From Lineus longissimus (Eukaryota > Nemertea > Pilidiophora > Heteronemertea > Lineidae), in NCBI RefSeq assembly GCF_910592395.1, contig NC_088317.1, positions 18,896,039 through 18,956,038 of the forward strand: 60,000 bases of DNA, written 5' to 3'. The notes below the pieces were generated by a model. That model was given only the letters and a program-made list of their open reading frames with translations, had not been told where the DNA came from and searched no databases. Both the position numbers and the translations under genes were made by a program. Below are positions 1 through 12,438 of this stretch, piece after piece (positions within the stretch are counted from its first letter, which is position 1; the number at the start of each line of letters is the position of its first letter).

Positions 1-175
1 CTTGGTGGTAACATTAGATACTGCTACAGGTAGTAAAACTAGCAAATGATGCATCGACGATTCAGATAAACGCGACGCTTGAAGTTAAATCGAAGAAACT
101 CTCCGTATTCCTCAGGTCGACACACCAGAAAAACATCTTATGAGCTTCTTTGTCAAGAGTTATTCAGTTTCACAT

Positions 176-345
176 ACTGTATGTACATGTACAATCTTTA
201 CAAGTTTACTGTAAGATTCTTAGTTAAGATTCTCAATATAAGAAGGAATCATGTGACAGATTTACATGTAAGTGTACATGTACACAAAATTGAATAAGAT
301 CTTGGCTAAGAATCTTATTAGAACATTTGACTTGGGTTTTGACAT
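176..345. repeat. Fold-back interspersed repeat, copy 1
   Basis: A left arm around 211-235 (GTAAGATTCTTAGTTAAGAT) is close to the reverse complement of a right arm around 293-320 (AAGATCTTGGCTAAGAATCT), with CATGTACA-type motifs on either side and between. Related copies or fragments occur near 12.9, 15.2, 16.0, 16.8, 17.3, 20.6, 24.8, 29.7 and 33.3 kb. The segment after the right arm (ACATTTGAC followed by TTGGGT) recurs at 16.8 kb. This looks like a short non-coding hairpin-forming mobile repeat. Confidence 0.6.
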
Positions 346-1666
346 GATTTAGCTGTGTGTCATCGGTGACATGTATGCTTGAAGTTCATGTTCTGACGTT
401 CACTACTCGATTACCAATTTGTAGCAACATATTCTTTTCACATAACATATCATTTTTCATCATAATCTGATTTCTCGATTGCTGAGCAGTACCACATGTA
501 TTCATTGGCTTGGGGAGTCAGAGCCGCGTGGGGAAGTTTCTTGATTTATAGAAGAGCTGGTACGTTTTTCCCCAATAACTTCATGTTTATTAATTGGATC
601 CAATTCACATCCCCAAATGTACCATGTGCGGAACATCTCCAAACATTTGACGACAATTCATGTTGGAATGAAAGCAACAAAACCATTTGGGAGCTGAAAA
701 AACAAGCGACGAAATGAGATTATGAGATGAAACATCCATTTTGTTGCCTTCAGACCCAATAGATGAAGTAAATGGTTCCACAATGACTGTCAAAGTTGCA
801 TCATCAAAAGCGATGTCACTATTATAAATTGCGCCGTCCCCCCTTCGGGAACTGAACTAGTATATTGCATGCGAAGAGTATAAACATAATCCGATATATT
901 ACTGCTTGTATTTTTAAGGCTCGTCACTGGAGTGGCGGTATAGCTTTGAAGCAGCGTGGCCACGAATGGCTTGATAACTGATTGCATGCATATAAAGTTG
1001 TCAGTTTAAGTGGTTTGGGATTGCCTGTGGTATTTTGTTTGACTTCGACCGCCATGGTTTTTTTCTGTTTTGATTCTCTCATGAAAAAGCGTGTGTGATA
1101 CTTCATGGTGAAACGTTGCTTGCCAACGAGGCTGTCAGTGGATATCATCACCATAATTGAAGGTTCCCTGCGTTAGTGTGGATTGGGAATTAATGTTAAA
1201 AGAGATGGTAGATGGCGTGTTTTCCAGTTCTGTTCCATAAATTCAGCCCGCTCTACCGATGCACATAAATAGCATTTTATCAGAGCATCAATTATACGTT
1301 TGGTAAAGGTGGGCAATGCTTTGTCAATGCCAAATAAAACAACAACAAAAACATATCTGTCATCAGTTGATGGTAAAATTATTGAAATGTACTCATGTGT
1401 TCCGCTGCTTTTTACAGTGGTTGCGAGTGTTTGGTGAGTATGCACAGAGGCACGTCAAGCTATGGTTAAAAATAGGGCCAGAATCTAATGGAATAATCAT
1501 TTTCATACTGACCAATGGATAGCCAAACTGGTTAGACATCATCACGGCTATCATAGAGGACTCTACTTGCTGGTGTGGATGATATTTCCCCGCGGACCAA
1601 TCTATCACGGCTAGTGTAGTCGATACAAATACTGTACTAGTCGGGTTTCGAATAGAGTTATATAGC
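346..1666. other. No supported gene
   Basis: No recognisable gene or complete repeat. Several short minus-strand frames (605-1608) follow one another, but they resemble no family I know and lack convincing splice junctions. They could be remnants of a decayed gene or chance frames. Confidence 0.5.
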
Positions 1667-2105
1667 CACTGGGTGAGTTAACAACTCAGCTTACACACTG
1701 TGTTATGTGTCAGTGTAACAGATATGTTAACATTATGTTAACCTAGACACCTAAAATTGTGGTTCAGGTTACCATCCTGTTGACATCATCATGCTTCTTT
1801 CAATGACAGACCACTGTGGTTCAACAGATCTGTAACGCTCTAACTTCACACTGCTACACGATTTTCTTTCATAGGCTGTCTTTGAAACGTTCTCCAAATA
1901 TTTTACTTTGGGAATGGTGTACATTATATAAAGCTGTGATGTTAAACCTACAGATATGTTGAGATTTCTCAGTTACACTAACACCAACACAAACACACAT
2001 GTAACACAAGTCAGTTCATATTTATAATGTGTAACATATCTGCTACAAATCTGTTACACGAACACCTAACGCCAGGTGTAATCAGCAATGTGAACTCACC
2101 CACTG
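1667..2105. mobile_element. MITE-like element with long terminal inverted repeats
   Basis: The left end begins CACTGGGTGAGTTAACA and the reverse complement of the right end begins CAGTGGGTGAGTTCACA. Similarity continues inward for about 70-80 bp, including GTGTAACAGAT and AGATATGTTA blocks, with small gaps. The 439-bp element has no coding capacity, which fits a non-autonomous DNA transposon. I could not define a target-site duplication, so the superfamily is open. Confidence 0.6.
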
Positions 2106-2464
2106 CCTCGTCAATTCGTCAGTTTGCCAGCTCATGTCACCACATATTCGAAGTTATACCTAAGAGTAACAGTGAATGTTGCCAAGGCCTCACCTGTTTG
2201 TCTCATCCTGTCTAGCTCGTGTCAGCGGTGAAATAAGCAAGTGCGAACAGACAATGTAATATAGTCGTCAATTTGTTATCAATTCGATGAGGTTGGTCTC
2301 TCCTGGGTATGAATGTCATTAGACTCTGCGGTAGAATTAGTTTAAGGTAGGCGAAGGAATCCCACCGGACGCTACCTGATGAAATTCACCATTTTGACGG
2401 ATTTGTTCAGACTTGGAGTTGGCAGGTCGTCAACAAGGTTTATCGAAAACCCAAATACACATTT
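2106..2464. other. No supported gene
   Basis: Spacer between two mobile elements. I see no coding or RNA signal. Confidence 0.5.
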
Positions 2465-2875
2465 CATCCTTCAGATTTGAATTTTTTTATAAGTCCAACA
2501 TTCTGAAAAACTTTCAAAGCCAAACATTTTTTGAGACTGATGATGTTTCTTCATTTTCAGGAGAAAAAAACAATGAAAAAAATATTTGGAGTTGAAATTG
2601 TTTTTCATCTGTACCATGATAATTTGCCGCAATCAATTTCTTGAATGGCAGCACTCATCTTTTCACGGCAATAAGGCCCTTTGGTCGGGTTAGAGTGGTA
2701 AATTTGATCATTGGGACTGCCCACTCCAGTGGTCGTGGTCTGGGTACCGGGGTGGTCGTGTTACCGGGGGCCTTGTAATGGTAATTAGAGAGGAATCCAT
2801 TCGGGACCGGCGATTCTTTGTCGTCTTAGCGGGGTGGTTGCGTTACTGGGGTGGTCGCCGACCGGGGTTCCACTG
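2465..2875 (+). mobile_element. Pogo-like MITE, 5'-truncated copy
   Basis: This matches, in opposite orientation, the element at 29863-30353. Shared blocks are the AT-rich centre, GGCCCTTTGGTCGGGTTAGA, GGTAATTAGAGAGGAA, and the right end ACCGGGGTTCCACTG followed by TA. The opposite terminal repeat is absent here, so the copy is truncated at about 2465. The ends and TA target preference are those of pogo/Tigger-type Tc1-mariner elements; no transposase is present. Confidence 0.7.
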
Positions 2876-5154
2876 TATATAGTAATGGAAAATAAATTGC
2901 CAGTCAAGTCAACACTAGATGTTAACATTGTCCTATTAAAGGAGCGTGTTCAGCGTAACGCTTGACTAAAGAGGTCTTGTCTGACAGATACAAGATGGGA
3001 AATCGATTGAGAGTCGTTGACTTTTGCCTCAATGAGTTGGTCGTCCTGTATCGGCAGATGTGAGCCAACACAGACCTCTTTGTCGGCAATGGGGAAGATG
3101 TTGGGATTTTGGATATTTTCATTCATGTTGGTACATATATCAGTATTACCTATCATGTTTCTATAGAGATGTTTCAAGCCGGTGCTTCAGTGTTCACAGG
3201 CGCTTTTCATATCTTAACGAGCTATATCATTCTCCTGGATAAGGAGATGCGCCTTAAGCAGTTTTTTTAAATGTTTTAAGACTGGTAAACTTTTGTAAAC
3301 ATTTTGGCAATTGGTTCCTGAACATAGCAGCAGAAACACTAGTAGTAAGCGGTCGGTGCCTTTGGACTACCAGGGTATGGAATCCTCTGACTTAAGGTGC
3401 CTTCGTGGTTGGTAAAGAACTGCTCATATCAAAGAGATACCCAGGAACCTGGCCTTGCAAATACTTGAAAACTTGAATCAGTGCCTTGAGATGAAGATGA
3501 AGTTGGGCCTTACATAGCTTATGCAGAGAAGGCACTACGAGAGAAAGAGAGACAGCTACATGAGAGACAGCCAAGTAGAAAGCAGCCAGCAGAGATGAGT
3601 AGAGAACATGATGCAGGGACGATTCGTTGCCACCGAAGGCACCAATAGTGCGAAACTAGTGTTAGTGAACAAAGTGCTATCACAACAACCAATTTCTCTT
3701 CCGTTGCCATCGCCTCAGGCCTGCTGGACAATCGACTGCACCAGACACATTAGTGTTAATATTTCATTAAGACGTAGTCGGGACACGTAAGAGATATATT
3801 AGGGGAATAGGTAGCACGTTGGTCTACGAGAAATGACTGGGACATCGGGGCGGATTTTCAGAACCGGCACTAAGGTTTCAGAATCGACCGGGGCTTAAAA
3901 GTGGAAAGTATGATGGTAACCTCGACTGTTGTTGCTATCAGACTTAAAACCTGAACGTTTCCTTTTCCAGCCTCTAGTACCATTGTGACCAGCTTGTTCG
4001 GCATTCACCTGTAGTGCAGTGTTTGACATCGCTCACATGCCATGCTGTTGCCACAATTCGAGTCTTGGGCTTATCTTGACGAGCATAGTCTCTACATTGT
4101 GATTTTATTGTGTTTCATGAGGGCAATGGTCAGATACATGACATCAGCGTGGATATTCGGATCCATGCACCACCAACAACAATCCTATCATCAAACAGAA
4201 TTGGTTATGTCGGCCAAGTCTTTTCGTATCTCTTCCCTGAACGGAATACTTACCTAGCCTCGGTTCCTCCCCAAGATTGAAACGCATGAACTTATCTTGT
4301 TCGCAATGCACCAAGAAGGCAAACGTTCTTGTTTATGCTTTAATGTGACTTGGCAAATGGGATGGAAAGCAAATTTTCGCAGTAGTTTTCTTCCATCTAC
4401 CACTAAATAAATAATTTCTGCCAAGTCATCTCTTAGATCTTACGTGTACCGACTCCTTACGTCGCTCAACCACTAAAATATTAACACTAACATGACTAAT
4501 GCGTTTTGCCTGGCCGTTACTCAAAGAACAAACAGAATACTCAAGCCAGCCCAACATGGGATGAAGCTTTACGTATAAAGAAGCCCTTTCAGATAGATGG
4601 ATGAGGTTATTCTCTAATAGAGTTAAGACACGACACATCGGGACGTTTTGTCTGGACACTAATAGACTTCATCAGTAGTGGCTTATCCGTCAGTACTGAT
4701 AGCACCTCGGCTTTGGGTTACCACGATACCGCTGAATATGCTCCAACATTCGGCGACATTACGAAGCCATACTTTCCGTGTCTGCGTAGAACGATTTGCT
4801 TGGTTTCTTTGAACCTCAGCAGCAAATTCGGAGTGAAACCTTCTTAATGTGAGCGGATTTTGTGACACGCTTCCTTCTGGGGAGCGGTCGAGGTGAAACC
4901 TTTGAAATGTGACTCCAAGAACGGTGTAATTCCGACTCTTCTTGTTTCTCCAGCTTCGTAAGCGTAACCAGTCGTAACCAGTTGGAGGATTACACCTACA
5001 GGCAAAAATGGTACGTTCCTGTTAAGAGATTCATACTGATTTGGCAGAAAGACTATCTTGAATGTCCGGAAACACGTCAGTCAAGATATGCAGCTGTCAA
5101 TGAGGTATTTTGGGTTGGCACAAATCCTCTCTGGCTGTTCTTCTCCAATGAATT
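2876..5154. other. No supported gene
   Basis: About 2.3 kb with only short overlapping frames on both strands. I saw no family motif, RNA gene or well-defined repeat. Confidence 0.45.
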
Positions 5155-5617
5155 GTATATGGTCAAGACCGTGTTGCCCTAAACTCACTTTGCTACGGAC
5201 GACCAGATGTGAAACCCAGGTAGCGGTCATACATCATGATTGGCTCAAATATCTCGACGTGTTTTGCATATCACACATACGTGTAATGACCATCAGACAT
5301 TCAAGTCGCATGCTATTTACATTTGAGGCTGAAGTAAGTCATCTTGTCTACTTAGGTTAATATCGTTTTATTGCTCTCATCGCAGAAGCTGGTACGAATC
5401 ACAGGTTTAATCAGGATGAATGTAGCCACCAGTCATAAACATGTACATACTATCGATAGAGATGTGTACGATCAAGTTCTGGTTGCCATAAAAGTCTTTG
5501 TAAGGGACGATCAGTCACCAATCCAGATACCAGGCATATTATGATTAGTCCAAATATCTTATCGTAGTGCGCATATCGCAGATACTTGTGATGACCATTT
5601 GGAGAGGGCTGTATATT
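5155..5617. repeat. Diverged local direct duplication
   Basis: Two related segments, about 5155-5323 and 5464-5617, share ordered blocks: a GTTGCC start, GGACGA(C/T)CAG, CATNATGATT(G/A)G, CAAATATCT, GCATATC, and a TGTGATGACCAT-like end. They lie about 310 bp apart. Divergence is high, so this is an old duplication or two copies of an old repeat. Confidence 0.5.
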
Positions 5618-6429
5618 TACTGAGTTGGCTCACTTATGGATTATAATTGCAAGTATATTTACGTCTACTGCATTATATGCCCCTGGAGTGTGTGGTTTGA
5701 TAGTCAAACTAAACAAGCCAACACTAGCAATTATCATTATTTCCCTGCTGTATTTCTTCGATAAGAGAATAAAAAATTATGTAGTATCAAATGTCTCGCC
5801 GCAGCTAATACGATTCAAGCAATTTTGTTGTCAGATTTCCTCGTCAATTGTCATTGTGTATAATCAAAAATGGAATCGTAGGCCGAGACACAGTTTAATG
5901 AGATGGTGTATGTTCTTCATAATCGGTGGAGAGGTATTGGAATCAGGTAGCCGAGATACTTACCATCAGCACCATGAAAGCTGCTGAAGTTGGTGTCGCA
6001 TCTGAGGAGAAAAACGGAACATGCTTGCAATGAATATAAACGAACCAACTCGAGATAACACGGTATCGACCAATTCATCTCGACTCTTCGAATCTCGTCC
6101 AAGATATGGCCATTTTTTTACCTTCTGGATGTCAGTTAATTCCTTCGCACACGTATTCGTATCACCTCTGAATCTGATCGTTGTTGGCGTAGCGCTCAAA
6201 CTAGTACCCCGGTGCTCCAAGGCGCGAGGGCGTGAGGATGTGGCTGGCGAACTGGCGTCTTTGGACACGCGATGCTACTTTTGAGGCAATAATTATTACG
6301 ACTCCAGAGTAGGAACGCAGCAGCATTTCACAAGAAAGGCCTGTGAATGATCACCAGCACTACGCCTACACACTGACCTTTTTCTACAGGAGTACATTCC
6401 GTGCCACATATACACGCGGAATTAAAGCT
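5618..6429. other. Upstream region of the GPCR, probable 5' UTR intron end
   Basis: A pyrimidine tract followed by CTACAG at 6384-6389 is a good splice acceptor 40 bp upstream of the likely GPCR start. The sequence before it is therefore probably intronic, and 6390-6429 is 5' UTR. Long open frames at 5625-5987 (+) and 5966-6268 (-) show no recognisable domain. Confidence 0.4.
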
Positions 6430-7392
6430 ATGAACACAATGGAGACCATAGCTGACCCAGTGAAACTGGATCCTCTGCTTGAGATCTCAAGATCCTTCGA
6501 TACATACGCACAGATCCTGTTACTACTGTTTGGAGTAGTCGGAAATGCGTTGAGTTTCTTGGTCATGAACGTACCAAGTAACCGCGCCAACGTCATGTGT
6601 TTCTACCTCAAAATGTTAGCAGTTTCCGACATGATCACAGTAGTGTTTTACTCTCTACCTAGGCTGATGGTGAACCTCCAACCAGATCTTCTCAAAAGCA
6701 AGGCAATGGGAGACTTAAAATGTCTCTCCAGTTTTTTAATCGTGTCGATTTTTCTCAATGTTTCATTATGGCAACTTTTGATTGTTGCTATAGACAGATA
6801 CATCGTAGTCAAATTCCCGCTCAGGGCGTCCATCTGGTGTACAATGAAAAAGGCTAAAATCCTATTGACCACCAATGTCCTGTTTCATATTATCATATAC
6901 TCTCCATGTGTGTTTTTCTACTCAACGCTTGATGACAACAGTTCATACAGTGAATGTGCATTACCACCATACCTAGGATGGTTTATGCTGGCTGCAGATC
7001 TCATGAATGCAATTATTGACGTCATAATCCCGGTTGGATCTCTGTTCATACTGAACATTGCCATCATTTTCACCCTGCGAAAGCACACTTTAGACATTTG
7101 TGGGGCAAGTTCGGACAACAAGGCCAGAGCAAAGCAGGAACGGTCCATAACAGTGATGCTGATAGTCATAGTCACAACTCTCTTAGTTCTTATTCTGCCG
7201 TTCACCGTGGACTTTATCATGTGGAAATGCTGCATGGACGACTTCCTAGTTTCACATCCCGCCGCTAGGGTACTCTCACACGAGATTTCTATGACCATTG
7301 GTGTGGCAAATACAGCAGTTAATTTCTACCTTTACTTGGCCAGCAGTTCGAAATTCAGAAATGACGTTCGTTCTTTATTTATCAAGAAGTGA
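6430..7392 (+). CDS. Rhodopsin-class (class A) G-protein-coupled receptor, orphan
   Basis: A seven-helix receptor of the plasma membrane that should couple an extracellular, probably peptide, ligand to G proteins; the ligand is unknown. With numbering from 6430 (320 residues), helix 1 is about residues 28-46 with GN at 38-39, helix 2 carries LAVSD at 63-67, the helix 3 cysteine is Cys98, and IDRY sits at 121-124. The partner cysteine in loop 2 is Cys176. Helix 6 has LILPF at 254-258, and helix 7 ends NTAVNFYLY (294-302), a variant of NPxxY with Pro replaced. A short basic tail follows. The frame is open 29 codons further up, but a splice acceptor at 6388-6389 lies inside that extension. The in-frame ATG at 6439 has the strongest initiation context and is the main alternative start. 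The CDS is uninterrupted, as in many expanded invertebrate neuropeptide-like receptor families. A truncated relative lies at 59.3 kb. Confidence 0.88.
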   Translation: MNTMETIADPVKLDPLLEISRSFDTYAQILLLLFGVVGNALSFLVMNVPSNRANVMCFYLKMLAVSDMITVVFYSLPRLMVNLQPDLLKSKAMGDLKCLSSFLIVSIFLNVSLWQLLIVAIDRYIVVKFPLRASIWCTMKKAKILLTTNVLFHIIIYSPCVFFYSTLDDNSSYSECALPPYLGWFMLAADLMNAIIDVIIPVGSLFILNIAIIFTLRKHTLDICGASSDNKARAKQERSITVMLIVIVTTLLVLILPFTVDFIMWKCCMDDFLVSHPAARVLSHEISMTIGVANTAVNFYLYLASSSKFRNDVRSLFIKK

Positions 7393-9349
7393 TGCTTTAG
7401 AGGTCTACACTTCTTCATGCGATGAGACATTGTCACGTTGCGATACCGCGTTACGAAACTTACAATTATCGGTAAAACAAGCACAATATTAGTGCCAGTG
7501 CTGGCATCAAACCTTTCACCAGATCCACTCAAAAGCCAATCGCCATGTCGCATCATTTGTATTCAAAGCCGAAGATGATGTTTCGCGATCCCCGTCTGTA
7601 TGTGGAGATAACAGCAGGTAGATTCTCAGCGGCACCTTAAATCGCCTGTTACGGTAGCTGTTGCCTCCTAATCACATGATTACATGCTTATCAACGAAGC
7701 AACTTGTCTTAATGGCGCGTTTAGATGCACGGGGGTGGACAGTCCGTTAACTTTTGAGCTATACGGAAAGTGTGGTACACACAGACAGAGATTCTCATCA
7801 GTGCTTCAGATCTTGCATTATCGCTCTATGGATCTTTGCATTAGAAAGCTACGAAGAGGGGTCACACCTTTGGTAGGATCCACCCGAGGCCCAGGTTCAA
7901 TTGGTCTATTCCTCACTCTAAACTCAAGCAAGGTCTCCTTTAATAGCCGGCACTGCAAAACCTAGCATTGAAAATCTTTCCCAGAAACATTCCCATCAGT
8001 TGGTCACTTCCTTATTGGAGCTGATATCAAAGTCGTTAAGTGACGAGAAGCTGCGGATATAATCATATCACTCAGCTGGCAAAGGTGACCTGTGTCATGA
8101 GAGTCCGGTTTAATTACCTTTGATGAGCCGTGATAAGACTGATATCACATTGATGTGAGCAGTGCTGATTTAACCACGTCTAGTATTAAGTTCTTATAGC
8201 ACTGCTGCTCAACATGCTTCTTGTCATTCGCCAACCAAAACGTGATTTTCCAAAGTTAATGCAAGAATCGATGTACCATCCCGTTAAGGGTATTTGCAGA
8301 TGGCATTTTAGCAAACAAATTGTTGCTTGATAGTATTTGTAACTCTGGTTAGATTATGGTATACTGGGCAATCAGAAGATGTATATCACGTAACACGTTT
8401 TAGGTGGCATTACATCAAGGAGTATGTTTTGAACCAAAAAAATGAACTTTTTGGATGAAAATGTGAGATTCAATACTCTGGCCTCCTTTTGTGTTGACTT
8501 AAATTATGTGGTTTATATTCTTTATTGAAGGTACTATTGCTGTTGAATTATTCTCGTCATGAGGTTTTAGACAACAATGCTGAGAACATGCTGGCTTTTA
8601 TCGCTTTTCTGGACCCCCTTCACGCCAAACAATCTTGACATGCCACATTTGTGATAATCAGAGACGGACACATCTTCAAATCTTATCATATCAATGCAAC
8701 ACCCGGAAGCAGCACTGCCATTTACTGCAAGTGCCCAAACAACCACTCTCATAATATGTTAAGAAACTCGGTCGAAACTCATGAATCAACAGCTTTACGA
8801 GGAAGAAATCAGATAAACTGACACTTGCTAAGAAATCAAGCTCCTTGTCGCTGGTGAATCGTCTTTAGTGTTTTCCAATAACTTGCGCCACATAAGAAGA
8901 TGTCAGGATAGAAATGCTTGTTGGAATGGAACAATTTTAAATGCTTTTGTCTGTGTTTGTGGTAATGTTTTACAATTCGATGACGAGTACTTAGTGTTGA
9001 TATCTTTTTTTCCTGAACTTCTTTCGGATTCAGTATCCAACTCTACATCATTGCTGAAGCATTTGTCACGTCATCAGAGAGGTATATTGGGGGATATAAT
9101 ATCAGTTCAAATGAAATACTAACGGATGATTCCATCTGTGTAGCTGGCTCTTGGCGTTTAAGTATCACAAGTTTGCACAAAACTAGTAAAACTAATTCAT
9201 ACAGAGGTTCAGTATTTGGCAGCCTTACTAATTTGGCCGCAAACACATCTACAAATTAATAACATGGCTACAATTGCCCTAAGCGATACAACACAGGTGA
9301 AAGGCTCACTTCCAATATTTGTCGGGCAATAACCGAAAATAATTTCTTA
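7393..9349. other. No supported gene
   Basis: Intergenic sequence after the GPCR. Short frames (for example 7684-7965 and 8868-9122) have no family features. I saw no tRNA and no well-defined repeat. Confidence 0.45.
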
Positions 9350-9745
9350 ATAGCCGCGTTTCAGTAACGCTTAAAGCGAGTGGTTTTGCCGATCACTTGA
9401 TCATGACAATATGGCCATAGCGTGGATTTAGCTCACTTCCTGATACCATAGCATGCTATGTTACGTTTCATCTCCACTTTAACAAAGTAGTTTCTTGATC
9501 ATTTGAGCGAAATGGCCACCGAGTTGGTTAAGCACACTTCTGTACACTGTTTGTCACATCCTGTTACACGATCATGATCGTTTCTGAACGTTTCATCTGC
9601 ACTTTCACCAAATGGTTGATGGACCAAAGCAATAGTGTGACCAAGTGAATAGCACACTTCCCGCGTTAAGTCGTTCATTTCCCGCGATCATAGGCGAATC
9701 CAAGTTACTACGGTATCAGTTCCCTTCCGCCCAATGGCCACCGGT
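9350..9745. repeat. Diverged tandem repeat, about 105-130 bp period
   Basis: Three to four diverged copies share the order (T/A)AGC(A/T)CACTTC, a variable centre, GATCATGA, ACGTTTCATCT(C/G)CACTTT, a CAAATGG-like block and AATGGCCA(C/T). The clearest pair begins at about 9431 and 9530. Copies differ by many substitutions and small indels. Confidence 0.45.
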
Positions 9746-10357
9746 AGGTTTATTCTGGCTGCATTTAACACGATTTTGCATGAATTTTACAACGCATGCG
9801 ATTTTGGGTTTATTGTTTACCGTGTGGCGTAAAAAAACAGACGGATACGCTGTCGAAATCGCATTCAGTGCAAACCTCCCCTTAGCATGAAGAGCAACAC
9901 GATACTCCGCCTCATTGAACGCTTAACTCGAGCTAGGTGGAGTGCGATCAATATCATTGACATCTTGCCCGGGGTCTTCCCTTGCCGATTTACTCACATC
10001 CGCCGGCAGTGACTCCGTTGCGACCTGCGTAGTTAAAAAATCACCAAGGGGGATTTGTGCCAAGAGTTAGGTTGGAGCATGCCAGAACCACTACAGTGTG
10101 TGTTCTCGGTGTCAAATCCCAAACAGCGATGGGGAAAGAGTAAATTTTATACATTCTCTCAAGATACTTTTCATACACGTCAAATACTGGTCGACGTAGT
10201 ACTATCACATTACAGTTGTAAGGTATTCTATTATTCACCATCTATTGTGTAGCTTTAGCTTCAGCAACCGAAGCTTGCGTCCGCATCGTCTTTAGCCTAA
10301 GGCAGCCCCCATCATGGTACTTATCTCAAGCTACGAGCATGGTAATAACATGGGCGC

Positions 10358-10486
10358 GATTGGCGGCTATCAGCCAACGAATGGCCATTATGCCTGAACG
10401 GTAAACGGCCGGATTAGGCGCAGACTGAACGCTTAAACATAGCATAGATTGACGATAATTGTACGTATTGATGCCGGTAATCGAAT
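10358..10486 (+). repeat. Dispersed repeat family R1, copy A
   Basis: Shares GACTGAACGCTTAAACATAG, GACGATAATTGTACGTATTG and ATGCCGGTAATCGAATT with a direct partner at 10708-10830. An inverted copy lies at 56112-56245, next to the satellite array edge. The family is unidentified and has no coding capacity. Confidence 0.6.
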
Positions 10487-10707
10487 TCTCGGATGCAGTG
10501 GCTGACAATGGGCAGAATACACCAAGTGCTCTGTTGGGAATCCATCATACTCGGGTGATTTTCTGAGTTACCGTAGAATACCAGGAATTGGTATTGAAAA
10601 GACGACATCTAACTTCAAAATCCAGCCGGTGTTATCTTAACTTTATCCACGCTGTTCTACCACGGTGCTTTTCTCAAGCGACTGGACAGACAATTTTATA
10701 GCGAGAT

Positions 10708-10830
10708 GTTACGATAGACAACAACTGGTCGTTATCCTCAACGGTGAACAAGCAGATTATGAGCAGTCTGAACGTTTAACCATATCACAGATTAACGATA
10801 ATTGCACGTATTGATGCCAATAATCGAATC
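10708..10830 (+). repeat. Dispersed repeat family R1, copy B
   Basis: Direct copy about 350 bp from copy A. The conserved core is CAGTCTGAACGTTTAAC...ACGATAATTGCACGTATTGATGCC (dots mark omitted bases). The flanking sequence has diverged more. Confidence 0.55.
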
Positions 10831-11394
10831 CTGACGAATACAATGTCAGTTGATGGACAGAGTACGCCGAGCTTGCTCTGAAAAATCCTGTCTCAGATTG
10901 GCTGAATGATCTATATTGAGACAAAATGATTGGTGTAGTCACAGTTTTACCCGCTGACACTGACAATGCCATTTCTCTCTGGCTATACATCAGTCTGGTG
11001 GATGTGTAAAGCAGATATTGCCCGCCGAACGAATGGAAATGACAGGATGATTAATATACTACAAGGTTGCCTGCTTCTTGGAGTAGAAATTGGCTAATAC
11101 AGCCGCCATGAGAGACACTATCATCATTCCATGTATGCTAGTCTGGCTTACCCTAAATTGGCCAACTCAACTCACTAAATGATAATAATACAGCTGCTCT
11201 CGTTGGCGTATCACCAGAAACTCCAGAATTGGCTTATGTAAAAGCACGAAGTTGGAGCCAGTGTAGCTACTTTGATAATTAAGAGACATCGCTAAATGAG
11301 CTATGGTTATTGGTTTGGAGCATACTCAGGCAATGTATTCCAATCTGCTACTGTCTTTCCAAGGAGAACATGTTGTCCGTTTCTTATTGCGCGG

Positions 11395-11702
11395 CCGTAC
11401 TTCTAAAGCAGACACCTGCACGCAAGCTCTTGGCCGTTAGTCAATACTATGGGGCTATACTTTTGAGGCATCTCCATAGTTCTTAGCATACAGGATTCTC
11501 TGCATTTTATTCTCTATTCGGTTACTCCAGTTGCTGTTAGTCTGCTCAGTATGTCTCAAGCAGACACCTGCTCGCTATCCGACTATTGGATAGTTGTTAA
11601 TGGACGAGGCTCTTAGTAAGTGCTGTGCTTTGGTGCGTCTCCATTGTTCTAAGCATACAGCATGCTCTGTACATTGTATTCAATATTCGGATAATCCAGC
11701 AG
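11395..11702. repeat. Tandem duplication, about 152-bp spacing
   Basis: Copies at about 11395-11532 and 11547-11702 share AGCAGACACCTGC, TGTTAAT/GTTAGTCAAT, GG(C/T)(A/G)(T/C)CTCCAT(A/T)GTTCT, AGCATACAG and TATTCGG(T/A)TA(C/A)TCCAG in the same order. This is a moderately old non-coding duplication. Confidence 0.6.
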
Positions 11703-12362
11703 TCAATTTTCAACGTAATGCTTCGAGCCGAGGAAACAATGACGACCATCGATAAATTCACTTGCATTATTTTATGAACCTACTTGATAACACTCTAACA
11801 GATTGTCGACCCCACTCTGGGTAATTGGGCGATGTGTTTTTTTCCTCTGTGGCACCGTGTGCATTTGCAGGGTGGCCGATGTTCTGGATAAATTCTGCTA
11901 GGGAACTGCTCTGAACTGGTCTGAGACGAAGACACTTTCTGACGCATTTCTTTAAGCCTGATGAGGGCAGCAGCACATTCGTGTGAAGTACCAATGTTCA
12001 GATCCATGTGACAATAGCTTCTCGCTCTCTATGTTGTTAGAATGGGATACAACATCTGGGTCGTTGGTCACATTGGCCATGTGTTCCTGTAAACTAGTAG
12101 TTATATAGAACGTGACAAGAAATCGGATTGATATCAGACACTTTCATCCAATCCACAGGGGATCACAGCAACTACTTCTAGCTTCCCAACGTTAAATCCT
12201 GATATATATTCAAATTACTCCAAGAAATATGCGAGGGCGTTTGATATTTAAAACGAGGTTTTGTTCAACACTCTTCACACTCGTGTTGAAAAAAGCTCTT
12301 GTACACTATAGTACCTTAGAGTCATTGACACTCTCGAAAGACAATTGAACTGCCAATACAGG

Positions 12363-12438
12363 CAAAGATGTTCTCTACAACACACGATGGTCTCTACAAG
12401 ACAAGATGGTCTCTACAACACAAGATGGTCTCTACAAG
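12363..12438 (+). repeat. 19-bp minisatellite, four copies
   Basis: Four adjacent units of CAAGATGGTCTCTACAAGA, differing at a few positions (G/T in the GGT, and ACA versus AGA at the end). Because 19 is not a multiple of three, each copy places its ATG in a different frame. Confidence 0.75.

Noticed and set aside
605-1608. Decayed multi-exon gene on the minus strand
   Set aside because: Consecutive short frames, but no recognisable family, no shared splice phases and interleaved stops.
5625-6284. Overlapping 87-120 codon frames on both strands upstream of the GPCR
   Set aside because: No family resemblance; the region ends in a splice acceptor, so it is more likely an intron.
6343-6429. 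Upstream 29-codon extension of the GPCR
   Set aside because: Contains a pyrimidine tract and CTACAG acceptor; the ATG at 6343 has a poor context and the paralogous fragment supports a start near 6430.
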